Below are positions 10,250-19,895 of a stretch of DNA of 64,000 nucleotides, piece after piece. How positions within the stretch are numbered: position 1 is the first letter of the stretch; every line of letters begins with the position of its first letter. Below the pieces are notes generated by a model. It had not been told where the DNA came from, searched no databases, and saw nothing but the letters and a program-made list of their open reading frames with translations. The translations under genes were made by a program, and so were the position numbers. The stretch is from an uncultured Desulfuromonadales bacterium (lineage in GTDB: Bacteria > Desulfobacterota > Desulfuromonadia > Geobacterales > Pseudopelobacteraceae), in the NCBI GenBank assembly GCA_903868145.1, contig CAIPTY010000026.1:1-64000 (forward strand). The letters run 5' to 3'.

Positions 10250-10481
10250 CGGCAACCTCCTGCCAGACCTTGTCTCTGATCTCTCCAAAGTTTTCATCCG
10301 CACTGCGGTATGCAGCCAGCGAACCGGCAACGCTCTGTATCGGTCGCAAAATCACCAGATTACCTTGCACCTCGATATCAACCGTTGAAGAATTCAAGGC
10401 CTGTCGCGCAGCGCGGGGGATGGTGATCTGTCCTTTAGAGGTGATTGTCGCGGTGAATGCCATGCCATAAACTCCGTACAC
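10224..10481 (-). CDS. AbrB/MazE-type antitoxin
   Basis: ATITSKGQITIPRAARQAL AbrB signature; overlaps PIN gene start by 26 nt. Confidence 0.87.
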   Translation of the reverse strand: MYGVYGMAFTATITSKGQITIPRAARQALNSSTVDIEVQGNLVILRPIQSVAGSLAAYRSADENFGEIRDKVWQEVADEKAGKPT

Positions 10482-10585
10482 ACATAATTACATTACTTTT
10501 TTAAATTGTAATGCAATATTTACTTTGCTGTCAAACTTAATTACATACGCGCAGGAACATGGTCACAACGAACCGGCAAAACAAT

Positions 10586-10733
10586 GGGTGGGCAGGATTC
10601 ATTGCCCAGCGTTTCCGTTGTCGGCTGTTGCATCGCACTTTCACCCTCCCCTCAATCCCCTCCCATGAAGGGAGGGGAGGCTTTTTTAAAAACTCCCTCT
10701 CCCCGTGTGGGAGAGGGCTGGAGTGAGGGGGAT
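10586..10733. repeat. Dispersed palindromic intergenic repeat, copy 1
   Basis: Near-identical to 12077-12221; contains ccctcccctcaatcccctcccatgaagggaggggagg and ccctctccccgtgtgggagaggg hairpins. Confidence 0.85.
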
Positions 10734-10783
10734 CTTCCGCGTGGGCAACGCTGAATCAATTGCCCGCCCTACCTGGCTCAATC

Positions 10784-10873
10784 GTAGGTTGCGTTGAATG
10801 GTCTCACCGTGAAACGCAACATTTCAATGGTTCGCAGCAACTCGTCGCGTTTCATAAAATCAACGCGACCTAC
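10784..10873. repeat. MITE-like element with 14-bp terminal inverted repeats
   Basis: GTAGGTTGCGTTGA...TCAACGCGACCTAC (one mismatch); CTACCTGGCT present at 10769-10778 and 10870-10879. Confidence 0.6.
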
Positions 10874-10880
10874 CTGGCTG

Positions 10881-11105
10881 TCAGCGTTGCTTCCATAGTT
10901 CACCAAAGGTCATTTCGCAATCCCTCAGTATTTGTGCAAACAAACCTCTGCCAATAGTTTCAGCTCGATGTACCGGCACCACCGTGCAACGACCGTCAGG
11001 ATGCTGCACAAAATGGTGACTTCACTTGATTCACAGTGTAATAAACCCGTGCCTTTGCAGTTATTTTATAATCTGGCTGCCCGTAACCGCTGGGAGTTTG
11101 CTCAT
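10881..11105 (-). pseudogene. hicA toxin pseudogene (three in-frame stops)
   Basis: Same-frame translation MSKLPAVTGSQIIK*LQRHGFITL*IK*SHHFVQHPDGRCTVVPVHRAETIGRGLFAQILRDCEMTFGELWKQR*; ATGA overlap with hicB stop. Confidence 0.85.
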
Positions 11106-11317
11106 GCGTTTACCGCAACCCGTTGAACACCGACAAACTCATTGAGGGTGGGCTCTTCCACTTCAAGGCATAACTCGATTGCCTCCTGAATCCGCTTCAT
11201 CAGTGTGTCCAGCGACTTCGCCTGCGTATGACATCCACGCAGTGCCGGTACACTGGCTACGAAATAGCCATCTTCATCCTTTTCAATAACAACATTGAAT
11301 TCACGTTTCATGACCAT
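11102..11317 (-). CDS. HicB-family antitoxin
   Basis: REFNVVIEKDEDGYFVASVPALRGCHTQAKSLDTLMKRIQEAIELCLE. Confidence 0.9.
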   Translation of the reverse strand: MVMKREFNVVIEKDEDGYFVASVPALRGCHTQAKSLDTLMKRIQEAIELCLEVEEPTLNEFVGVQRVAVNA

Positions 11318-11349
11318 GTTCTCCCTTTTCTACCTCGCTCATAGAACGT

Positions 11350-11391
11350 AGGGTGGACAGGATTCATTGCCCACCGTTTCCGTTGTCGGAT
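11350..11391. repeat. Partial copy (copy 2) of the 10586/12077 repeat 5' end
   Basis: gggtggacaggattcattgcccaccgtttccgttgtcgg matches starts of copies 1 and 3. Confidence 0.75.
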
Positions 11392-11437
11392 CGCAGGCCG
11401 GATCAAGCACAACGGATCCGTCAGTGCGGCGGCAATC

Positions 11438-11463
11438 GGTGGATGAGCTGAGCTTCATCCACC
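11438..11463. repeat. Perfect-arm inverted repeat
   Basis: GGTGGATGA-GCTGAGCT-TCATCCACC. Confidence 0.75.
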
Positions 11464-11477
11464 CTGCTCACGGTATA

Positions 11478-11774
11478 TTATCTGTGCGCAGTTCCCAGCT
11501 TGCGATTTTTTTCCGGCAAAACACTTATCAGCATGCGCAACGCCTTGTTAACCGCCTCGGGTGTCGGGAAATATTTCCTCACATCCGGTTCCAGCATAAC
11601 TGCACCGTCTTCCTGGGTGAAATACTGCACCGTCGCAGTACCGTCACTATTATGAACGGTAACGGTATGACCTTTGCGGTAGGCTTTACAGTACTTGCCG
11701 CGTACCCCTTGAACACCGGTAAAATCATATTCCTTCTTCATGGTATCCGCAGTTCCTGTATCAGTATGTTTCAT
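11478..11774 (-). CDS. Putative antitoxin/partner of BrnT
   Basis: Small ORF (MKHTDTGTADTMKKEYDF...) overlapping the BrnT-like stop. Confidence 0.6.
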   Translation of the reverse strand: MKHTDTGTADTMKKEYDFTGVQGVRGKYCKAYRKGHTVTVHNSDGTATVQYFTQEDGAVMLEPDVRKYFPTPEAVNKALRMLISVLPEKNRKLGTAHR

Positions 11775-12039
11775 ATAGTTTTTTCTCCTTTGCAGTTGCT
11801 TTGCGGCAACTGATAACACGGACTTTACCTCTTCTATCAGTATGTACAACCAGCAATATCCTTGAATGGGAAGATATGCCAATGCTTATAATGCGGTGCT
11901 CGTGATCTGAATGTTCAGGATCCGGAAAGGTTAGCAGCAGCGGATCATTAAATATGGACTTGGCCTCTTCAAAGCTTACTCGATGATTTTTCAAATTCTC
12001 GACTGCCTTATCCGCATCCCACTCAAATTCAAGAACCAT
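11761..12039 (-). CDS. BrnT-family toxin
   Basis: FEWDADKAVENLKNHRVSFEEAKSIFNDPLLLTFPD...HEHRIISIGISSHSRILLVVHTDR. Confidence 0.87.
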   Translation of the reverse strand: MVLEFEWDADKAVENLKNHRVSFEEAKSIFNDPLLLTFPDPEHSDHEHRIISIGISSHSRILLVVHTDRRGKVRVISCRKATAKEKKLYETY

Positions 12040-12076
12040 TGAGCATTCACTCCTGTTTTTTGCTCCAACTTTCATA

Positions 12077-12221
12077 GGTGGGCATGATTCAATGCCCACC
12101 GTTTCCGTTGTCGGCTATTGCATCGCACTTTCACCCTCCCCTCAATCCCCTCCCATCAAGGGAGGGGAGGCTTTAAAAAACTCCCTCTCCCCTTGTGGGA
12201 GAGGGCTGGGGTGAGGGGGAT
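12077..12221. repeat. Dispersed palindromic intergenic repeat, copy 3
   Basis: Near-identical to 10586-10733. Confidence 0.85.
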
Positions 12222-12248
12222 AATTGAGCCGCATTCAAAACGCCCAAA

Positions 12249-13013
12249 TTACCTGTTCCGTTCGTACAAAATCCGCAACCCGTCCAGCGTCAGAAAATCA
12301 TCTACCTCCTGAATCGTGCGGGACTCGGGGGCAATCAGGTTGGCCAGGCCGCCGGTGGCTATTACCTTTGGATTATCTTTGCTCTCCTGCTTGATACGGC
12401 TGACAATTTCATCCACCAGGCCGACATAGCCGAAAAAGATGCCCGCCTGCATGGAGTTGACCGTGTTCTTGGCAATGATGGCGGGTGGTTTGGCAATATC
12501 AATTCTCGGCAGTTTGCTGGCTCGTTGAAAAAGAGCCTCAGCCGAAATGGCCAGACCGGGTGATATAGCCCCCCCGCAGTATTCTCCCTTTGCATTGACA
12601 TAATCGAAGGTGGTAGCGGTGCCGAAATCAACGATCACCAGAGCGCATTTGTGCTTTTCATATCCGGCCACGGCGTTTACGATCCGGTCGGCGCCTACCT
12701 CGCGGGGATTGTCATACTGGATAGGCATGCCGGTCTTGATGCCGGGGCCGACCACAAACGCGGTCAAGTGGAAGAAATCATGGGTTATGGCCTCCATCAC
12801 CCCGGTCAGCGGCGGCACGACGGAGGAGATAATGGCGGCGGTGACGGAGGAGAAGGCCAGTTCCGCCTGGGCGAACAGGCTGTGCAGGAGTACCGCATAT
12901 TCATCGGATGTGCGTGACTTGTCCGTTGAGAGCCGCCAGTTGCGGATAAGCCGCGTACCATCATACACGCCCAGAACGATATTGCTGTTGCCGACATCGA
13001 TCACCAGAAGCAT
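12249..13013 (-). CDS. coaX: Type III pantothenate kinase
   Basis: [50 protein letters not shown]. Confidence 0.95.
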   Translation of the reverse strand: MLLVIDVGNSNIVLGVYDGTRLIRNWRLSTDKSRTSDEYAVLLHSLFAQAELAFSSVTAAIISSVVPPLTGVMEAITHDFFHLTAFVVGPGIKTGMPIQYDNPREVGADRIVNAVAGYEKHKCALVIVDFGTATTFDYVNAKGEYCGGAISPGLAISAEALFQRASKLPRIDIAKPPAIIAKNTVNSMQAGIFFGYVGLVDEIVSRIKQESKDNPKVIATGGLANLIAPESRTIQEVDDFLTLDGLRILYERNR

Positions 13014-13014
13014 G

Positions 13015-13995
13015 TCAGACCACCCTCACGTCGCCGCTTAAAATGCGTTCGATCCTGCCGTCCGGCAGGCGGACCAGCAGGGCCCCTTCGCCGTCAATAC
13101 CGCTGAACATCCCCCGCAGCTCGTCCCTGCCGCCGTCGGTCACGACAACCTCGCGCCCGTTGGCATTGCAGCGTTTCTGCCACTCCTCACGCACCGGGGC
13201 AAAACCGCATTGCCGGAAATCGGCATAGAGACGGTCCAGCTCATGCAGCATCAGCGCGGTAAACTGCACCCGGTTGACCGGCCGCCCCTGTTCTATAAGC
13301 AGAGATGTGGCCGGTGTACGCAGGTCAGCCGGAAACTGGCCCGCCGTCATGTTCAGATTCATGCCGATGCCCAGGATGACAAAGTTGATGCCGTCGGTCT
13401 CGGCGCTCATCTCGTTGAGCAGGCCGGCAACCTTGCAACCGTTGAGCAGCACATCGTTGGGCCATTTGATCTCCGGCTTCAAGGGTGTGGAGAGTTCAAT
13501 GGCTTTTGCCACCGCTACCGCCGAAAGGAAGGTCAGTTGCGGCGCCTGATAGGGTTTCACGGCCGGACGCAGGATGATCGAACAGTAGAGGTTGATGCCG
13601 GGAGGCGATGACCAGACCCTGCCCATGCGACCCTTGCCCCCGCTCTGGGCATCGGCGATGATGACCGTACCCTCCTCCGCCCCATCCTCGGCCAGCTGGA
13701 ACGCGACAGTGTTGGTGGAGTTTGTTTCCGGCAGGCAGACGAGACGTCGGCCGATCAGCCCCGGCTGCAGCCGCTCACGCAACTCGGTTTCGCCCAGAAT
13801 GTCGGGGATTGAAACGAGTCGATAGCCCCGTGACGGAACGGCCTCGATCAGATAGCCGGAATCGCGTAAGCCGCTGATATGTTTCCAGATAGCGGTGCGC
13901 GAAACCTTCAGCTCCCGGCTGATCCGCTCTCCCGATACAAAACCGCTGTCCGCCTCGCGGAACAGTCTCAGGATAGTTGCGTTTGCAAACGACAT
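13015..13995 (-). CDS. birA: Biotin--[acetyl-CoA-carboxylase] ligase / BirA repressor
   Basis: [43 protein letters not shown]; start at MSFANA. Confidence 0.93.
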   Translation of the reverse strand: MSFANATILRLFREADSGFVSGERISRELKVSRTAIWKHISGLRDSGYLIEAVPSRGYRLVSIPDILGETELRERLQPGLIGRRLVCLPETNSTNTVAFQLAEDGAEEGTVIIADAQSGGKGRMGRVWSSPPGINLYCSIILRPAVKPYQAPQLTFLSAVAVAKAIELSTPLKPEIKWPNDVLLNGCKVAGLLNEMSAETDGINFVILGIGMNLNMTAGQFPADLRTPATSLLIEQGRPVNRVQFTALMLHELDRLYADFRQCGFAPVREEWQKRCNANGREVVVTDGGRDELRGMFSGIDGEGALLVRLPDGRIERILSGDVRVV

Positions 13996-13997
13996 GG

Positions 13998-14825
13998 TCA
14001 GTCCAGCAGCATGGAAATATCCATGGCCTTTGGTGAGTGGGTCAAGGCGCCCACCGAGATGATATCCACCCCGGTCTCGGCAATGGCGCGCACCGACTCC
14101 AGATTGACACCGCCGGAGGCCTCCACCAGAGCACGGCCATTGATCAAAGCGACGCAACGCCTCATGGTATCGCAATCCATGTTGTCCAGCATGATGATAT
14201 CAGCACCGGCGATCAGTGCCTCTTCCACCTGTCCGATGGTCTCGGTTTCGACCTCGATCCTGAGCGTATGGGGGATGTAGGCACGGGCGCGGGTAACAGC
14301 CTCGGCGATGCCCCCGGCGGCGACGATGTGATTCTCTTTTATCAGCACGCCGTCGTACAGGCCGGTGCGGTGATTTATGCCCCCACCTGCGCGCACTGAG
14401 TATTTTTCCAGTTCACGCAATCCCGGCGTAGTCTTGCGGGTATCAACGATGCGGGCTTTGGTGCCGCGGACAGCTGCCACATAGCGGGAGGTCAGGGTGG
14501 CGACACCACTCATGCGCTGCAGCAGATTGAGCGCCACCCGTTCGGCCATCAGCAGATCGGAGGCATTTCCCCGAACCGTGGCAAGGATGTCACCCTTTTC
14601 CGCCACAGCCCCTTCCGGGATCTCGACCATGAATGTCACCGCCGGATCAAGCTTCCGGAACACCGCTTCGGCCACATACATGCCGGCCAGCACCAGTTGC
14701 TCCTTGGCGATCAGACGTGCCGACGCCGGACGCGAAACCGGCACCACGGCCCGGGTCGTAATATCCCCGGTATGAATATCCTCCAGCAGCGCCTGTTCAA
14801 TCAATCGATCAAGAGAAAGCATCAT
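13998..14825 (-). CDS. nadC: Nicotinate-nucleotide pyrophosphorylase (quinolinate phosphoribosyltransferase)
   Basis: EDIHTGDITTRAVVP, RIVDTRKTTPGLRELEKYSVRAGGGINHRTGLYDGVLIKENH. Confidence 0.95.
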   Translation of the reverse strand: MMLSLDRLIEQALLEDIHTGDITTRAVVPVSRPASARLIAKEQLVLAGMYVAEAVFRKLDPAVTFMVEIPEGAVAEKGDILATVRGNASDLLMAERVALNLLQRMSGVATLTSRYVAAVRGTKARIVDTRKTTPGLRELEKYSVRAGGGINHRTGLYDGVLIKENHIVAAGGIAEAVTRARAYIPHTLRIEVETETIGQVEEALIAGADIIMLDNMDCDTMRRCVALINGRALVEASGGVNLESVRAIAETGVDIISVGALTHSPKAMDISMLLD

Positions 14826-15006
14826 GGTCTCGCCTCGCGTAAAAATGCGACTACCTATAGCACAGGTTATGACAGCGTATCAACCGCAAAACCGGCGATT
14901 TGAGGCTCATCAGGACTGCGGCAGATTACGATTGACGATATGTGGCTAAATATGTATAGTGTCTGGCTTGAAAATGTTATTTTTGTCAGCCCAGAGGAGT
15001 AGTGCT

Positions 15007-16038
15007 ATGCAGAAACGCCTTTCGCTGTTTGTGTGCGCGGTAGTCCTGTTCACGGCAGCCTGCGCCGGTGCAGCCGAGACCAAGGACATCAGATTTACCT
15101 TCAAAAACTCCGAACCGGTCGTATTCAGCCATGAATTTCACCTGCAGAAATACCACAACAGATGCAAAGTCTGCCACGATGGCATCTACAACCTCTCAAA
15201 ACATAAGCGTTACACCATGGCCGAGATGGAGACGACCAAGTCCTGCGGCGGCTGCCACAGCGGCATAAAGGCGTTCAGCGTTTCGAGCGAGAAGGACTGC
15301 ATTCGTTGTCACAAAGGAAAACCCCGTGACATCACCTACCGGATCAAAGGGCTGGGCGAGGCGGGCTTCAGCCATTCGACCCACATCGCCAAGACCGGTG
15401 GGGCCTGCAGAGGCTGTCACAACGGCAAGGTCATCACCGGCAAGGCCAAATCCGTCAGCATGGCTGAAATGGAAAAGGGTGCTACCTGCGGCGCCTGCCA
15501 TAACGGCAAGAAAATATTTGCAGTGTCTGCCAATTGCGACCGCTGCCATAAGGGTATGAAACCCAGGGATATCGTCTTCACACTTAAGGGAGTTGCCCCG
15601 GCAACCTTCAGCCATACCGTTCATACGGCAGCCTACACGTGCAAGGAGTGCCACACCAAGCTGTTCCCCTACAAGGCTCTGGTTGGAAAATCCACCATGG
15701 CGGATATGGACAAGGGCAAATCCTGCGGAGCCTGTCACAACGGTAAAGACGTTTTTGCCTCAAGCGGCGACTGCGCCAAGTGCCACAAAGGCCTCAAGCC
15801 GGGCAATCTCACCTACATGGTGCCGAAACCGGAAGGAGAGGTCGTGTTCAGTCACGACTTCCATCTACAGTCCTATAAATGCGCCGACTGCCACACCAAG
15901 GTATTTCCCTACCGCTTCGGCGCAACCAAGGCGACCATGGGGGACATGGAAAAGGGCAAGTCCTGCGGAAACTGTCACGGCAAAGGGAAAGATGCCTTCG
16001 ATGTCGATGATTGTACCAAATGCCACAAGAAGATGTAG
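15007..16038 (+). CDS. Dodecaheme c-type cytochrome made of four c7-like triheme modules
   Basis: 12 CXXCH motifs, four repeated FSHxxH ... CxxCH x3 units, signal peptide; start at MQKRLSLF. Confidence 0.92.
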   Translation: MQKRLSLFVCAVVLFTAACAGAAETKDIRFTFKNSEPVVFSHEFHLQKYHNRCKVCHDGIYNLSKHKRYTMAEMETTKSCGGCHSGIKAFSVSSEKDCIRCHKGKPRDITYRIKGLGEAGFSHSTHIAKTGGACRGCHNGKVITGKAKSVSMAEMEKGATCGACHNGKKIFAVSANCDRCHKGMKPRDIVFTLKGVAPATFSHTVHTAAYTCKECHTKLFPYKALVGKSTMADMDKGKSCGACHNGKDVFASSGDCAKCHKGLKPGNLTYMVPKPEGEVVFSHDFHLQSYKCADCHTKVFPYRFGATKATMGDMEKGKSCGNCHGKGKDAFDVDDCTKCHKKM

Positions 16039-16056
16039 CGTTCTTCTCTCACCAAT

Positions 16057-16096
16057 AAAAAAGGCGTCTTCCCGGAATCGGGTTGACGCCTTTTTT
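16057..16096. terminator. Intrinsic terminator (bidirectional)
   Basis: aaaaaaggcgtc-ttcccggaatcgggtt-gacgcctttttt. Confidence 0.8.
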
Positions 16097-16116
16097 ATTG
16101 TAACTCTTTAAAAAAA

Positions 16117-17055
16117 CTAGGCCTTGCGGCTGTCCATCACGTAGCAACTGCCTTTGGATTCCTTGGCAAGCTTCTTCATCTCGGCCGCTACTTCGGCAAC
16201 CTTGGCGTAGTGCCGTATCTTGGGTGAATCCATCGGAACCACCGCAACTGAAATCGAAAGCAGCGGAATCTGCTCCTTTTCCCCCTTGCGGTTGGTGCCG
16301 TCATAGTACCCCTGGAGCTTGGTCTCTTCATCGTACAGATCAAGCACAATCCGGTCAAAATGGGCTATGATCGTCCGGCACACCGATTCCGCCTGCGCAA
16401 GCGGCACCATGCAGACAAAGTCATCGCCGCCGATATGACCGCAAAACCCCCCGCCCGAATCCCGCACTGCATTAAACATGATGCGCGACAACATCCTGAT
16501 CACTTCGTCGCCGTGTGAAAACCCGTATATGTCATTGTATGGCTTGAAATGGTTTATATCCACGTAACAGACCGCCAGATCCTTGCCGATGGCATCCTCA
16601 ATGGCTCGCTGGATAGATGTATTGCCCGGAAGCCGCGTCAGCGGATTGTTGTCGAAAATGCGCTTGAGTCGAGAGAGGGACAGGGAAATACGGCAGAAAA
16701 GCTCATCAAAATTAAGCGGAAGGTGAACAAAATCATCAAGCGGACAGTCATCCCACTGCAACAGGCTGCACTCTGCGGAACCAACGAGTCCGATGATCGG
16801 AATGACGCTGAAGAAACTGTCACTGCGCAGGGTGTTGATGATGGCGATGCAGGCCGCAGGATTTTCGGAAAGATCGATTATCAGCAGATCGGGAGGATCC
16901 GAGTAGAAGTTCCCTACAACGCTGTCCAGACACGATGTTATCGTGGCCTGATAATCCCGGCTCTGAAGCCTGAGCTGAATCCGGGTTGACAACTCATCAT
17001 CTGACGAAACCAGCGAAATTCTCACCGATTGGGCCATTTCAAGCCTGGATTTCAA
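16117..17055 (-). CDS. REC-like plus GGDEF-family (GGDDF) protein
   Basis: RLPGNTSIQRAIEDAI, CYVDINHFKPYNDIYGFSHGDEVI, GHIGGDDFVCM. Confidence 0.85.
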   Translation of the reverse strand: MKSRLEMAQSVRISLVSSDDELSTRIQLRLQSRDYQATITSCLDSVVGNFYSDPPDLLIIDLSENPAACIAIINTLRSDSFFSVIPIIGLVGSAECSLLQWDDCPLDDFVHLPLNFDELFCRISLSLSRLKRIFDNNPLTRLPGNTSIQRAIEDAIGKDLAVCYVDINHFKPYNDIYGFSHGDEVIRMLSRIMFNAVRDSGGGFCGHIGGDDFVCMVPLAQAESVCRTIIAHFDRIVLDLYDEETKLQGYYDGTNRKGEKEQIPLLSISVAVVPMDSPKIRHYAKVAEVAAEMKKLAKESKGSCYVMDSRKA

Positions 17056-17887
17056 GGCTGAAGTTTTTCACTTCAATCAGCTTGTCTTCGATATCTTCCA
17101 CCATTTCGGCAAGCAGCTCTTGACTCAGCTTGAGACAATCCCAAGCCGCCTGCTGGATCTTCGGAACAAATATATCACCGCTGTTCCCGAAACCGCTGGC
17201 CTTGATGATGATGTCGGCGATATGGACTACTGAGGTCTTGACACGATGGGTATCCGATTGGATTACATTGTGATGAAACGAAATCGGCTCGCTCAGCTTG
17301 TCTGGAAGAAACCAGCTCTTCGACAGCCAGGCACCGACTTCAGCGTGATCGGTGTCAAGCACCAACTGTTCGGCCTCACGCATATAGATTTCCTGCTCGC
17401 GGATCGCGGCCAGGATGGCCGTCTCGGCCTCGCTGCATTTCAGGCTGATGATAACCTTGCCGATATCGTGCAGCAGGCCGGCCGTGGCGATCTCTTCGCA
17501 TTCGCTCAGCGCCAGTTTTCTGGCTATGATATTGGAGGCGACACCCACCGCCAGGGAGTGCTCCCAGAGGCCGACGCTGTTTTTTTCCATGATTTCGAAA
17601 ATCGAGGAGGAGAGTGCTAGGCTCTTTACCACGTTGACCCCCAACAGAATCATGGCGTTGGAGATGGTGGAGACGCGATAAAAGCCGTAGGAAGGTGAAT
17701 TTGCGAGCCTGAGAATACGGGCGGACAGCACCGAGTCGGATGAGACAATCTTGGCCATTTCCTGCACCGATGATTTTTCATTTTCCGACAACATGTTGAG
17801 TTTATTGATAACACCAGGTAACGTGGGCAACGTTTTGGTGTCCATAATGATTTTTTTCAGCTCACTCCGCTTGTCGTCCACCGTCAT
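17039..17887 (-). CDS. HDOD-domain protein
   Basis: LPTLPGVINKLNML, ILRLANSPSYGF, LLHDIGKVI. Confidence 0.9.
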   Translation of the reverse strand: MTVDDKRSELKKIIMDTKTLPTLPGVINKLNMLSENEKSSVQEMAKIVSSDSVLSARILRLANSPSYGFYRVSTISNAMILLGVNVVKSLALSSSIFEIMEKNSVGLWEHSLAVGVASNIIARKLALSECEEIATAGLLHDIGKVIISLKCSEAETAILAAIREQEIYMREAEQLVLDTDHAEVGAWLSKSWFLPDKLSEPISFHHNVIQSDTHRVKTSVVHIADIIIKASGFGNSGDIFVPKIQQAAWDCLKLSQELLAEMVEDIEDKLIEVKNFSLEIQA

Positions 17888-18200
17888 CTCCCATTGATTT
17901 GATCAGATTTGCCTTGTAAATTGCGTACAACCTGGCTGTCAAAGGGTCATCTTTCACTTTATCAAATCGCCTGGAAAGATCCAGAAGCATATCATCAAGT
18001 GATAGGTCTCCGTCTTCCCAAACGGGGTGTCCTTCAACAATAATCGTCTGCACGTCGAGGCGCTCAAGACGATCAATCAGGCTGTCAGTCAGGACAGTCC
18101 CCCTTCCGCAGACAGGAATCCCAACCTGGGTGTCTCCCCGAAAAACATCCCGACCGATAATCATATCGGCCTTTGCAAGCATGAGCGGTATTTTTTGCAT
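17862..18200 (-). CDS. Hypothetical protein co-transcribed with HDOD gene
   Basis: Overlapping ORF in the same operon. Confidence 0.7.
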   Translation of the reverse strand: MQKIPLMLAKADMIIGRDVFRGDTQVGIPVCGRGTVLTDSLIDRLERLDVQTIIVEGHPVWEDGDLSLDDMLLDLSRRFDKVKDDPLTARLYAIYKANLIKSMGDDGGRQAE

Positions 18201-18340
18201 AAAGAGAGTTCCCGTTCCGGCAATTCGCTACAATTATTATCGATGGAAGACAGTAATGAAAATATGGGCTTAAGTCAATACAAGTTTACTGCCGCTAAAA
18301 ACACGACAATATATTCGTAAAAACCACACCTGCAATCTGC

Positions 18341-19891
18341 TCAGGGATAGCCACCGTGGGAGTGTACATCCGACACCACCTGTTGTTCTGGTATGGGTGT
18401 ACGGTTCTTCACGGCAAAAACTTCGATACCCGACCTGGTCTCCAGTGGGCAGACATTCTCGCAGATGCCGCAGCCATTGCAGATTTCTTCAACAATGTAT
18501 GGTTCCTTGACCACTCGTGAAACGCCATCAAGCCCGATAACGGTAACCGCTCGTGAGCGGATGGCTTTTTCGGCAATCGGACAGTGTTCTTCACAGACAA
18601 TGCAATCGATCTTTCGGGCAAACGGCAGGCAATGATTTTTGTCGAAGACCGCCTTACCGATTACTTCGCGCCGTTTGGCAGCCACCGGCAGGGCTGGAAT
18701 CGCTCCGGTCGGGCAGACCTGACCGCAGAGAGTGCAGTCGTATTCGCAATATCCCAAACGGGGGATCACCAGAGGAGTATAGATACCCTCAATCCCGGCC
18801 TGATATGCAGCGGGATACAGCGCGTTCTTCAGGCAGACCTTCATGCATTCTCCGCAGCGCACACACTTTTTCAGGAATTCGTCCTCGCTTCGCACACCAG
18901 GCGGGCGCAGCAGGCGTGATTCCTGCTCGGGGTGCCTGAAACGTGCAGGAATCGCCAGCAGCAGCCCGGTGGCCATTCCGCCCAGCAGCAACCGACGCTC
19001 CGGCAGCAATGGCCCGCCCAGCTTCAGTTTCAGTGAAGGTGTGAATGTTATCCGGCCATGGGGACACCCCTGCTGGCACTCCATGCACAGGACGCACTCC
19101 TCCTTGAGCAGAAGATCGCCGTCAAAACTGGTCGGACACAACTCCCGGCACTGACCGCAGTCGCCGCACAACCCTTTCGGCACACGGTTAAAGGGTGAAA
19201 AACGCCCCAGCCAGCCCAGCAACGTACCGAGCGGGCAGAGATTCCGGCACCAGTTTCGCGTCTCAAAACGCTCCAGCGCAATGATGCCCAGCAGGACAGC
19301 CGCCGACAGAAACGCCAATGGATAGATGGTATCCCGGAACGGGAGCAGATTCTCACGGATCAGGTTATAGGCCGGAGCCACAACATCACGTCGCTCGCCG
19401 ATCAGGCGATACACCCCTACCCACCCCTCCCTGGCACCAAGACCCATCAGCGGGTAGAACAGAAAAGTCAGACCGCGCAGCAGTATGGCAATCGGGTCCA
19501 GCAGGCCGCTGAGATTGAGATTGAAGAGCGATGCCGATAAGAGGGGCAGTAGCAGCCAGTATTTGATATTTCCCTTGAAGGCCTTGATCGGTGCACTCTT
19601 GCCGATTCTGGGTGTCACCAGATCGAGAATTGTACCCAACGGGCAGATCCAGCCGCAGAAAAAACGCCCCAACAGGAGCGTTGCCGCGACCATAAGCACG
19701 GCGGGCAGCAACAACCAGGTCCATGATTTTGCAGCAAACAGATAACTGAACAACACCAGCGGATTTACCCGGAAAAAAGCATTTACGGCGGCATTGATTT
19801 CATCCCGGCCCCGGTATTCCGTCTGAATGAACAGCACCAGAAAAAGGGCAAGGAAGATCAGCTGGCAGATCCGGCTTGGCGTAAACTTCAC
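18341..19891 (-). CDS. NapH/NapG-like membrane polyferredoxin (4Fe-4S)
   Basis: Six-TM N-terminus with GRFFCGWICPLGTILD, NLCPLGTLLG, multiple CxxCxxC(x)nCP clusters. Confidence 0.87.
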   Translation of the reverse strand: MKFTPSRICQLIFLALFLVLFIQTEYRGRDEINAAVNAFFRVNPLVLFSYLFAAKSWTWLLLPAVLMVAATLLLGRFFCGWICPLGTILDLVTPRIGKSAPIKAFKGNIKYWLLLPLLSASLFNLNLSGLLDPIAILLRGLTFLFYPLMGLGAREGWVGVYRLIGERRDVVAPAYNLIRENLLPFRDTIYPLAFLSAAVLLGIIALERFETRNWCRNLCPLGTLLGWLGRFSPFNRVPKGLCGDCGQCRELCPTSFDGDLLLKEECVLCMECQQGCPHGRITFTPSLKLKLGGPLLPERRLLLGGMATGLLLAIPARFRHPEQESRLLRPPGVRSEDEFLKKCVRCGECMKVCLKNALYPAAYQAGIEGIYTPLVIPRLGYCEYDCTLCGQVCPTGAIPALPVAAKRREVIGKAVFDKNHCLPFARKIDCIVCEEHCPIAEKAIRSRAVTVIGLDGVSRVVKEPYIVEEICNGCGICENVCPLETRSGIEVFAVKNRTPIPEQQVVSDVHSHGGYP

Positions 19892-19895
19892 GTCA

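Noticed and set aside
14880-15006. Looked for a GEMM riboswitch upstream of the cytochrome gene
   Set aside because: No GEMM core motif seen
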